Source: Oxalobacteraceae bacterium (GTDB lineage Bacteria; Pseudomonadota; Gammaproteobacteria; Burkholderiales; Burkholderiaceae_D). Taken from it: 8,239 nt of DNA. A program made the translations under genes and the position numbers. The stretch lies in assembly GCA_947446335.1 (NCBI GenBank), contig CANFGA010000114.1:1-8239 (forward strand), given 5' to 3'. Shown here piece after piece: positions 1-4,979 of this stretch (positions are counted from its first letter, which is position 1; each line of letters begins with the position of its first letter). Under the pieces are notes generated by a model. That model had not been told where the DNA came from. It saw only the letters and a program-made list of their open reading frames with translations, and did no database searches.

Positions 1-162
1 AACGATGCGGCCCTGTGCCGTTTCCTGCAAGTGTCTCCGCCATTGATCAGCCGGATACGGCATGGCAAGCTGAAGGTGAGCGGAGATGTGATGATACGCA
101 TGCATGAAGCGTTCGGCATGCCGATCGCGGAACTGCGACAGTTGATTGGAAGTTTGCCGTAA
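1..162 (+). CDS. Helix-turn-helix (Cro/C1-like) protein, C-terminal part only
   Basis: An open frame runs in from the left edge and stops at a TAA (160-162), giving 53 visible residues. It begins NDAALCRFLQVSPPLISRIR and ends with a helix like MHEAFGMPIAELRQLIG. The pattern of a short helix, 'VSPPLISRIRHGK' (turn plus recognition helix), and a final 'IAELRQLIG' helix is that of a Cro/C1-type DNA-binding domain, as in small one-domain regulators common in Oxalobacteraceae. The start codon lies outside the window, so full length and any extra domain are unknown. It is convergent with the sensor kinase gene. The HTH family is a confident call from the motif; target genes and function cannot be inferred. 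Confidence 0.7.
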   Translation, partial: NDAALCRFLQVSPPLISRIRHGKLKVSGDVMIRMHEAFGMPIAELRQLIGSLP

Positions 163-168
163 GTGGAA

Positions 169-260
169 CTGGCGGGGACTTGTTCGCAGCTGGTGCGATT
201 CTTGGCTGGCGGGACAGGTTCGTAACTGGCGGGATTCTTGGCCAGCGGGGACAGGTTCGA
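169..260. repeat. Three degenerate direct copies of a GGGGACAGGTTCG-containing repeat
   Basis: Three related units lie head to tail at about 169-186, 206-222 and 242-260. Each has the form CTGGC/CCAGC followed by GGGGAC and (A/T)(G/T)GTTCG. The second and third also share the preceding word GATTCTTGG (197-205 and 233-241), so that part is a direct repeat with a period of about 36 bases. The first copy is the most diverged (ACTTGTTCG instead of ACAGGTTCG). No gene fits here. The units share their core with the palindromic repeats around cheY. Confidence 0.7.
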
Positions 261-306
261 TTTATCCGACGGGATGAAGCTCCGTCGAACAAAGTCGAGC
301 CTGTCC
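249..306. repeat. Imperfect inverted repeat (REP-like hairpin) between convergent genes
   Basis: GGACAGGTTCGA (249-260) is mirrored by TCGAGCCTGTCC (295-306) with one mismatch in 12 positions. Between them, CGACGGGA (268-275) faces TCCGTCG (281-287) and can form an inner stem with one bulge. The whole can fold as a long two-part hairpin between the end of the HTH gene (+) and the end of the kinase gene (-). It could act as a bidirectional terminator or mRNA end stabiliser, but no clear T-run follows, so that role is inference. Confidence 0.55.
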
Positions 307-341
307 CTTGTTCGTTGGCTTGAACAAAGTCGAGCCTGTCC
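287..341. repeat. Two exact 20-bp direct repeats next to the kinase stop codon
   Basis: The 20-mer GAACAAAGTCGAGCCTGTCC occurs at 287-306 and again, identically, at 322-341, a period of 35 bases. The second copy ends one base before the kinase stop codon (TAG, complement of 343-345). TTGTTC (308-313) and GAACAA (322-327) can pair around an 8-base loop. The 3' half, TCGAGCCTGTCC, is the same core found in the repeats flanking cheY. Confidence 0.8.
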
Positions 342-342
342 T

Positions 343-2742
343 CTATGAAGAAATGGCGACAAAGATCGACAGCACCGTCCCTTTGCCGGGACTGCTGGTG
401 ATGACGAGTTCGCCGCCGAGGGCGTCGATGCGCTCCTTGATGCCCATCAGCCCGAACGAGTTGAGTTTTCTGCGGTCCCCTGGCTGCAGACCTTTGCCGT
501 TGTCTTTTACTTTCATCGAAAAACCGAACTGATCCTGCCTGAGGGTGATGGCGATATGGCTGGCCTGTGCGTGCCGGGCCACGTTGGTCAGCGATTCCTG
601 GAGTATGCGAAAGATGGCCGAGGTGCGGCTCTCATCGAGGCCGAAGCCGGGGCAGAGCGTGCTCATTTGCAGCGTGCAGGCAATGCCGCTGACGCGTTCG
701 AATTGCTTGAGCTGCCACTCGGCGGCCGGACCCAGTCCCAGTTCGAGCGTGGCCGGGCGCAGCGCGTTCATGATCGATTTCACCGATTTGATGGTGTCAT
801 CGATGATATCCATGATCAGTTCGACCCGGCCATGCAAGCGTGGATGGGTGTTCCTGGTGCGCGCATGCAAGGTGGAGATATCCATTTTCAGGGCCAGCAG
901 ATTCTGGCCGAGGTCGTCGTGGATGTCTTGTGCGATGCGCTTGCGTTCGACTTCCTTGATCGTTTCCTGATGGTCGGCCAGGCGGCGCAATTGGGCGAAC
1001 GATTGTCGCAGCAGCTGCGTTTTTTGCTCGCGCTCGCTGACATCGCGCAAATTGACGATGATCAAAGGCTGGCCTTTCATCGTGATCGGGCTGAGGCCGA
1101 TTTCGACTGAAAAACCGCTGCCATTCTTGTGCAGCGCGGTCAGTTGTGTTTTCAGATAGATGCGCTGCGCGATGCGCTCGAACGGTTGATGCAAATGCAG
1201 GTCGATGCCGCGCGTCGATGAAGGCACCAATTGGTCGACATTGAGTCCGGTCAATTCGTGGGCCGTGTAACCGAAACTGGTCTGGGCGGCCAGATTGGAG
1301 ACGCTGATGGCGCCGTCATTGGACACCAGCAGCATCGGGTCGGAGCTGGCCTCGATTATTTTTTGCAGCTGCACTTGTTCGGCCAGTTTGCGTGCGCTGA
1401 TGTCGGCGTGGGTGCCTATCATGCGCAGGGGCCGCCCGCTCGCATCGCGCTGCAGTACGGTGCCGCGACCGAGTATCCATTTCCAGTTGCCATTCTTGCA
1501 GCGCATCCGGTATTCGCTGACATACAGTGGCGCCTGCCCGGTCAGATAGGCGTTCAGTTCGCTGACGACGCTGGCCGCATCGTCGGGGTGCAGCAGTTGT
1601 TTCCAAGCATCCATGGTGCTGCCCATGTCGTTGCTCGCATAGCCCAGCATGCTGGTACAGCGCATCGAGGACACGATACTGTCGTTGGCGATGCTCCAGT
1701 CCCAGACCCCATCGCCGGCGCCTTCCAGCGCAAATTTCCAGCGCAATTCGCTTTCCTGCAGCGCCTGCTTGCTCGATTCCAGGCGGCGGTAGGATTGCAA
1801 CGAAAAGTGTGCCACCAGCAGCATGATCGCCGCCATCACGGCCAGACCGCCAGCGCCTGTCGCGATATCGTTGTACAGCGCTCGGTTGATCGCGTGTTCT
1901 GGCATGCTGACCATGACTTCGAGTGCGCCGTGCTGCAAGTTGCTGAAGGCGTGGATCAGCGGTGCTGCATGGCCCAGGCTGTCGGTCTCCAGCGTGGCGG
2001 GCGTCAGCTTGCGGGTGCGCTTGAACAGCCTGGTTTGGGAGATGTCGGTAGCGAATGTTTGCTCGAATTGCGGCGCGCTGGCGATGATCTTGCCGCTGCG
2101 GTGCAGCAGCGTGATCGACATGTTCTTGTTCAGGCGCACCAGTTCGAACATGTCGGCGAAGCGGCTGGCATCGACCGGGGCGACGACGATGCCGAGAAAC
2201 GTGCCTTGCGCATCGAGCACGCGGCGGCTGAGCGTGAAGATGTGGCGCCGCGATATCCTCGATATCATCGGCTGGCCGACAAAGAGGCCGATGTCGGTAT
2301 TGGCTTCGGTGTGAGCGCGGAAAAAATCGTTCCCGGCAAAGGAGGCGCCGTGCAGCGCCGGATTGTCGTGCTCTTCGATCAACAGTCCTCGGGTATCGAT
2401 GAACTTGACCTTGACCTCGTCGCTGGAGGCCGGATCGTGGCTGGCCAGCAATTGCCGGATCACGGCAGCGGACTGCGCCTGTTTCGGCGGCAATAGCTTG
2501 ACCGCTTGCACGAAACCGTTCAGCGCATAATCGACCAGCGCGGTGGCGTCCGATACATGGGCCACGATCGCTTGCACATAAGACTGACTCTGGATGCGCG
2601 CTGCATCCTTGCGCTCTTCAAAAACGGCGTGAATTTTCCAGGATACGGCGAGCGCACTCAGGCAAGCGACTGCCAGCAAGCCGAGCATGAGACGCAGTCG
2701 GAAGCGCGCATAGAGTGCCGGCGTGGCGTTCACGCCTGACAT
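343..2742 (-). CDS. Membrane sensor histidine kinase, Cache-PAS-PAS-HisKA_3-HATPase
   Basis: A 799-residue inner-membrane sensor kinase. A first membrane helix (about 15-37) and a second (about 293-314) bracket a periplasmic double-Cache-like sensor (about 40-285; note FFRAHTEANTDIGLFVGQPM and the LSRRVLDAQGTFLGIVVAPVD strand), of the type also seen in diguanylate cyclases. A PAS_3/PAC unit follows (about 330-452, ending WKWILGRGTV and MIGTHADIS), then a second PAS (about 458-572). The dimerisation helix carries RIAQDIHDDLGQ with probable phospho-acceptor His608. The ATPase domain has ESLTNVARHA (N-box, Asn720), DNGKG (747-751) and GLMGIKERI (764-772). HisKA_3 kinases normally phosphorylate NarL/FixJ-type regulators; none is in view. 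The ATG at 2742 is the only reasonable start, though its upstream bases show no good Shine-Dalgarno. The ligand is unknown. It is divergent from cheY. Confidence 0.93.
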   Translation of the reverse strand: MSGVNATPALYARFRLRLMLGLLAVACLSALAVSWKIHAVFEERKDAARIQSQSYVQAIVAHVSDATALVDYALNGFVQAVKLLPPKQAQSAAVIRQLLASHDPASSDEVKVKFIDTRGLLIEEHDNPALHGASFAGNDFFRAHTEANTDIGLFVGQPMISRISRRHIFTLSRRVLDAQGTFLGIVVAPVDASRFADMFELVRLNKNMSITLLHRSGKIIASAPQFEQTFATDISQTRLFKRTRKLTPATLETDSLGHAAPLIHAFSNLQHGALEVMVSMPEHAINRALYNDIATGAGGLAVMAAIMLLVAHFSLQSYRRLESSKQALQESELRWKFALEGAGDGVWDWSIANDSIVSSMRCTSMLGYASNDMGSTMDAWKQLLHPDDAASVVSELNAYLTGQAPLYVSEYRMRCKNGNWKWILGRGTVLQRDASGRPLRMIGTHADISARKLAEQVQLQKIIEASSDPMLLVSNDGAISVSNLAAQTSFGYTAHELTGLNVDQLVPSSTRGIDLHLHQPFERIAQRIYLKTQLTALHKNGSGFSVEIGLSPITMKGQPLIIVNLRDVSEREQKTQLLRQSFAQLRRLADHQETIKEVERKRIAQDIHDDLGQNLLALKMDISTLHARTRNTHPRLHGRVELIMDIIDDTIKSVKSIMNALRPATLELGLGPAAEWQLKQFERVSGIACTLQMSTLCPGFGLDESRTSAIFRILQESLTNVARHAQASHIAITLRQDQFGFSMKVKDNGKGLQPGDRRKLNSFGLMGIKERIDALGGELVITSSPGKGTVLSIFVAISS

Positions 2743-2907
2743 CGGATGGGCATCGCGCGAGCCGGGTGGAAGCAGGAAGCTTTGCTGAATTGGATGACTG
2801 ATCCTTGAATGCTTGGTATGAAAATGATAACGAGATCGGATTGTATCCTAACTCACTGGCCGATGGTGATCGGTTCGATCGCTGATCTGGCAGGGTACAG
2901 GCCAGCC

Positions 2908-2962
2908 CAAACCAGGCTCTGCGAAGGGACAGACCAGTGCAAACGCGGCTCTGCCAGGGGAC
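2908..2962. repeat. Imperfect tandem repeat, period 32, with GGGACAGACC-like core
   Basis: Positions 2908-2930 and 2940-2962 match at 19 of 23 bases; both contain CAAAC, GGCTCTGC and GGGAC at the same spacing. The sequence AGGGACAGACCAG at 2925-2937 resembles the GGGGACAGACC-type palindromic repeats found near REP-associated tyrosine transposases in proteobacteria, which I recall from general knowledge and have not searched. It runs directly into the 54-bp palindromic repeat at 2982. Confidence 0.55.
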
Positions 2963-2981
2963 CGGCTCTACAAGCTATCCG

Positions 2982-3035
2982 GGGACAGGCTCGAACAAAC
3001 GGTTTCATGTTTGCTCGAACCTGTCCTCGTCGGCC
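2982..3035 (+). repeat. 54-bp palindromic repeat, copy A (upstream of cheY)
   Basis: The unit starts GGGACAGGCTCGAAC and ends CCTGTCCTCGTCGGCC. Its inner part is an imperfect hairpin: 2983-3000 pairs with 3009-3026 at 16 of 18 positions around the 8-base loop GGTTTCAT. In minus-strand RNA the two mismatches become G-U pairs, so that strand would fold fully. The reverse complement of the whole unit reappears at 3664-3717 with a single difference (C at 3014). It lies in the divergent gap, about 100 bases before the cheY promoter. Confidence 0.9.
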
Positions 3036-3117
3036 ACCGGCGTCAGCATTGCGCTTTTTGATGCGATTGACGTTGGCCCGATTGGCCTGGTTGCGGCAGG
3101 TCCTTGGGCCCATGCGG

Positions 3118-3130
3118 CTTGCCGGGCAAG
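3118..3130. promoter_or_regulatory. 13-bp perfect dyad in the -35 zone of cheY
   Basis: CTTGCC (3118-3123), one central G, and GGCAAG (3125-3130) form a perfect inverted repeat eight bases upstream of the cheY -10. This is where a regulator would contact an extended -10 promoter, so it is a candidate operator. A chance palindrome in GC-rich DNA is also possible. Confidence 0.35.
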
Positions 3131-3144
3131 ATGTTTGCTATAAT
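3119..3144 (+). promoter_or_regulatory. Probable sigma-70 promoter with extended -10 for cheY
   Basis: A consensus TATAAT at 3139-3144 is preceded by TG one base upstream (3136-3137), giving the extended -10 form TGCTATAAT. The best -35-like hexamer, TTGCCG (3119-3124), has only a 14-base spacer, so the extended -10 probably does most of the work. Transcription would begin near 3151 and leave a leader of roughly 44 bases before the first cheY ATG. Confidence 0.65.
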
Positions 3145-3194
3145 CGGTCCAGTTTACTCACGGTAATTTAACTGGGTAGGCAGCCTTTGAATCA

Positions 3195-3617
3195 ATGAAA
3201 ATGCCCATGTCCACTGAATTACACTTTCTCGTCGTCGATGATTTTTCCACCATGCGGCGCATACTCTCCGGCCTGCTCAAAGAACTTGGCTACAGCAATA
3301 TTCGCGAAGCCGAGGATGGTGAAAAAGCATTGCGTATTTTGCGACCTGGCCCGGCTGATGTCGTCGCCATCGATTTTGTCGTCACCGACTGGAACATGCC
3401 TTTGATGGATGGCCTGGAACTGCTCAAGCAGATTCGCGCCGATAGCGCGCTGTGTCATTTACCGGTGCTGATGGTGACGGCCGAAGCCAAGCGGGAGAAC
3501 ATCATCGCCGCAGCCCAAGCCGGTGCCGATGGCTACATAGTGAAGCCCTTCAACGCGGTGACCTTGAAGGAAAAGCTCGACAAGATTCTGCTGAAGAAGG
3601 GCTTGCTCGCGGAGTGA
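3195..3617 (+). CDS. cheY: CheY-type single-domain response regulator
   Basis: A 140-residue receiver domain with no output domain. It keeps CheY hallmarks at high identity to the E. coli protein as remembered: FLVVDDFSTMRRI, KELGY, EAEDG, TDWNMPLMDGLELLKQIRAD, LPVLMVTAEAKRENIIAAAQAGA and GYIVKPF. Expected active residues are Asp15/Asp16 (metal), Asp65 (phosphorylation), Thr95, Tyr114 and Lys117. CheY normally takes phosphate from CheA and binds FliM at the flagellar switch. Here no che or flagellar gene is adjacent, so it looks like an orphan or secondary copy. Three in-frame ATGs (3195, 3201, 3207) precede the domain; MSTELHFLVVDD from 3207 would match the usual CheY N-terminus best, and no strong Shine-Dalgarno decides between them (GGTAGG lies at 3175-3180). 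Five extra residues occur before Asp65 relative to E. coli CheY. Confidence 0.88.
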   Translation: MKMPMSTELHFLVVDDFSTMRRILSGLLKELGYSNIREAEDGEKALRILRPGPADVVAIDFVVTDWNMPLMDGLELLKQIRADSALCHLPVLMVTAEAKRENIIAAAQAGADGYIVKPFNAVTLKEKLDKILLKKGLLAE

Positions 3618-3663
3618 AGCGGGGAACCGTCGCCTAGGCCGAAAGCGCAATGCTCAGGTAACA

Positions 3664-3717
3664 GGCCGACGAGGACAGGTTCGACCAAACATGAAACCGT
3701 TTGTTCGAGCCTGTCCC
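3664..3717 (-). repeat. 54-bp palindromic repeat, copy B (downstream of cheY), possible bidirectional terminator
   Basis: This is the reverse complement of the unit at 2982-3035 with one base different in 54. Its inner stem pairs 3673-3690 with 3699-3716 around an 8-base loop. It occupies the gap between the convergent cheY (stop at 3615-3617) and the porin (stop codon 3734-3736), where a shared hairpin could end both transcripts. No long T-run follows on either strand, so intrinsic termination is not demonstrated. Confidence 0.88.
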
Positions 3718-3733
3718 TTGGCAAAATTTGATA

Positions 3734-4744
3734 TCAGAACGTGTGGTTCATCCCCAGCGCGACGCCATTGTAGGTATCGATCTGGGTTTTTTCGCGGTAC
3801 AGGTCGGCGTACAGGTTGGTGCGCTTCGACAAGGCGTGCAGGTAGCCGATGGTGGCTTTGTTGGCGTTGAATTCCTTGTTGACACGGCCATAGCCGGCGC
3901 GGATGGTATTGTTGCCGATCAGATAGGTGGCGGCGATGTGCTTGCTGTGAATGGCGTCAGAGCCGTATTGATCGGTCGATACCTGGTCGCGTTCGGTCTT
4001 CGACACCGAGCCCATCACTTTCCACAGCCCCAGTTTGTAGGATCCACCCAGATAGACGATCTTGTCGGCCACCAGATTCTTTTCATAAGCTAACATCGCC
4101 GACAAAGGGCCGTTGTCATAATTGAGCGAGGCGCCGTGCGCTTTGGTGGTGGCGCCGGTCGTGCTCTCCGGGCTGGCCACTGCATGCAGTGCGAAGCCCG
4201 ACAGCGATGGCGTGCTGTAGTAAACGCCATTGCTGATGCGCGAGTAATTGTGATAGTCGTTGGCTTCATTGGTGGCGAAGACGGTGCGGCCATCGCTGTT
4301 GAAGTCGCCGTTGTAGTTGCCGATCGAGCCCATCAGGTCGCTGTCGAACCACGGATCGTAGACCCATTTCTTGGCCCACAGCGGCGTGAGCTTGCGGCCC
4401 AGTTCGATGGTGCCCAGCCTTTTGCTCGAGAGGCCGACCGTCGATTCACCCTGGAACAGCGTGGTCGATTTTTCTTGCCCGCCTGTATCAGGGGAAAAGC
4501 GCATTTCCAATTGGAAGATGGCGGCCAGGTCGTCGTTGATCTGTTCGCTGCCGATCAGGCCGAGCCAGTTGTTCTGGCCATGATCCATCTTGGTGGGTGT
4601 GCCGCCTTCCTTGACCAGACCGATATCGATGTAGCCATAGACGGTGACGTTCGATGCCGGTCCTGCGGCGTGGGCTGCCAGAGTACTCATCATCAGGATG
4701 GTGCTGGCGGCGATCGATTTCTTGAAGGTGATGCTTTTTTTCAT
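3734..4744 (-). CDS. Outer-membrane general porin (Gram-negative porin, Burkholderia/Neisseria type)
   Basis: From the ATG at 4744 this encodes 336 residues. The N-terminus MKKSITFKKSIAASTILMMS followed by TLAAHA is a classic signal peptide with cleavage likely after Ala26. The mature protein begins with a beta strand like SNVTVYGYIDIGLV, followed by WLGLIGSE, then LAAIFQLEMRF and GLSSKRLGTIELGRKLTPLW, which are typical of 16-stranded trimeric porins. Repeated alternating strands continue to a terminal Phe (ALGMNHTF), the C-terminal Phe recognised by the BAM machinery. It is a little shorter than the usual 350-400. The frame stays open upstream to an ATG at 4873, but those 43 residues include VPATAGTQ, translated from a palindromic repeat, and precede the signal peptide, so the 4744 start is preferred. 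Solute selectivity cannot be read from sequence. It probably forms its own transcription unit. Confidence 0.92.
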   Translation of the reverse strand: MKKSITFKKSIAASTILMMSTLAAHAAGPASNVTVYGYIDIGLVKEGGTPTKMDHGQNNWLGLIGSEQINDDLAAIFQLEMRFSPDTGGQEKSTTLFQGESTVGLSSKRLGTIELGRKLTPLWAKKWVYDPWFDSDLMGSIGNYNGDFNSDGRTVFATNEANDYHNYSRISNGVYYSTPSLSGFALHAVASPESTTGATTKAHGASLNYDNGPLSAMLAYEKNLVADKIVYLGGSYKLGLWKVMGSVSKTERDQVSTDQYGSDAIHSKHIAATYLIGNNTIRAGYGRVNKEFNANKATIGYLHALSKRTNLYADLYREKTQIDTYNGVALGMNHTF

Positions 4745-4799
4745 GTGCTGATCCAGGTTGATGGTGTCATGCAGCGCCGGTGTGGCGCAGCCAGATTGG

Positions 4800-4819
4800 G
4801 TTCCCGCTGTTGCGGGAAC
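4800..4819. repeat. Perfect palindrome GTTCCCGC-TGTT-GCGGGAAC
   Basis: An 8-bp perfect stem with a 4-base loop, 55 bases upstream of the porin start. The flanks (GGGTTCCCGC and GCGGGAACGATGAC) resemble the widespread GTCAT-CCCGC...GCGGG-ACCCA class of small intergenic repeats in beta- and gammaproteobacteria. If the porin is transcribed from the TACAAT just beyond it, this hairpin would form at the 5' end of the porin mRNA. Confidence 0.75.
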
Positions 4820-4828
4820 GATGACACT

Positions 4829-4834
4829 ATTGTA
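4829..4834 (-). promoter_or_regulatory. Possible -10 element of the porin promoter
   Basis: On the minus strand these bases read TACAAT, five of six matching the sigma-70 -10 consensus, at a suitable distance upstream of the porin start. No convincing -35 hexamer lies 16-18 bases further upstream (AT-rich and GGGG-rich sequence instead), so the call is weak. Confidence 0.3.
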
Positions 4835-4887
4835 ATCACGGGTTTTACCCCACCTTTTTATCTTTATCGACACAATCTAGCCTTGGT

Positions 4888-4908
4888 GCGCCATCAACAA
4901 GATGGCGC
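4888..4908. repeat. Perfect 8-bp-stem palindrome in the proX-porin gap
   Basis: GCGCCATC (4888-4895) and GATGGCGC (4901-4908) flank the 5-base loop AACAA. On the minus strand it lies about 70 bases after the proX stop codon and could end or protect the proVWX transcript. No T-run follows on either strand, so it is not a standard intrinsic terminator. It could equally be an operator for the porin. Confidence 0.5.
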
Positions 4909-4979
4909 CCGGACTGGCCATGTCCCTAAAGGTTTGCGCAAGCAGTGGTTTGCGATGGGGCGTAAATTGAACTTGAAAA

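Larger units (their letters stand above)
2743..3194. other. Divergent intergenic region, 452 bases, repeat-rich
   Basis: No credible gene lies here. The left part (2743-2880) should hold the kinase promoter. On the minus strand a TACAAT (complement of 2840-2845) is a possible -10, but I see no convincing -35. The middle (2895-3035) is a patchwork of degenerate GGGACAG repeats. The right end (3110-3150) carries the cheY promoter. Short ORFs through this stretch follow the repeats and have no recognisable protein features. Confidence 0.7.

Noticed and set aside
1231..2496. A 421-residue open frame on the plus strand, antisense to the kinase
   Set aside because: It is a shadow of the kinase gene's GC-rich third positions: it has no recognisable domain and the opposite strand encodes clear Cache and PAS domains. 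The same applies to the long plus-strand frames opposite the porin, proX, proW and proV.
2817..2835. Possible Fur box near GAAAATGATAACGAG
   Set aside because: Only the left half resembles the 19-bp consensus (about 11 of 19 positions overall) and no iron-related gene is adjacent.
2853..3171. Small overlapping ORFs of 68-120 residues in the divergent gap
   Set aside because: They run through repeats on both strands, have no ribosome-binding site of note and no protein-like features.
343..3617. Kinase and CheY as a classical two-component pair
   Set aside because: They are divergently transcribed, and HisKA_3 kinases pair with NarL/FixJ regulators, whereas CheY receivers are CheA targets. 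It is kept only as a low-probability hypothesis.
2982..3717. CRISPR-like repeats
   Set aside because: There are only two long copies, in inverted orientation and separated by a gene, with no regular spacers or cas genes.
2982..3717. Insertion sequence or composite transposon
   Set aside because: No transposase is encoded between or next to the arms, and no target-site duplication is visible at the outer edges.
4745..4873. 43-residue N-terminal extension of the porin from the ATG at 4873
   Set aside because: A complete signal peptide starts at the ATG at 4744, and the extension is translated through a palindromic intergenic repeat (VPATAGTQ) and the probable promoter.
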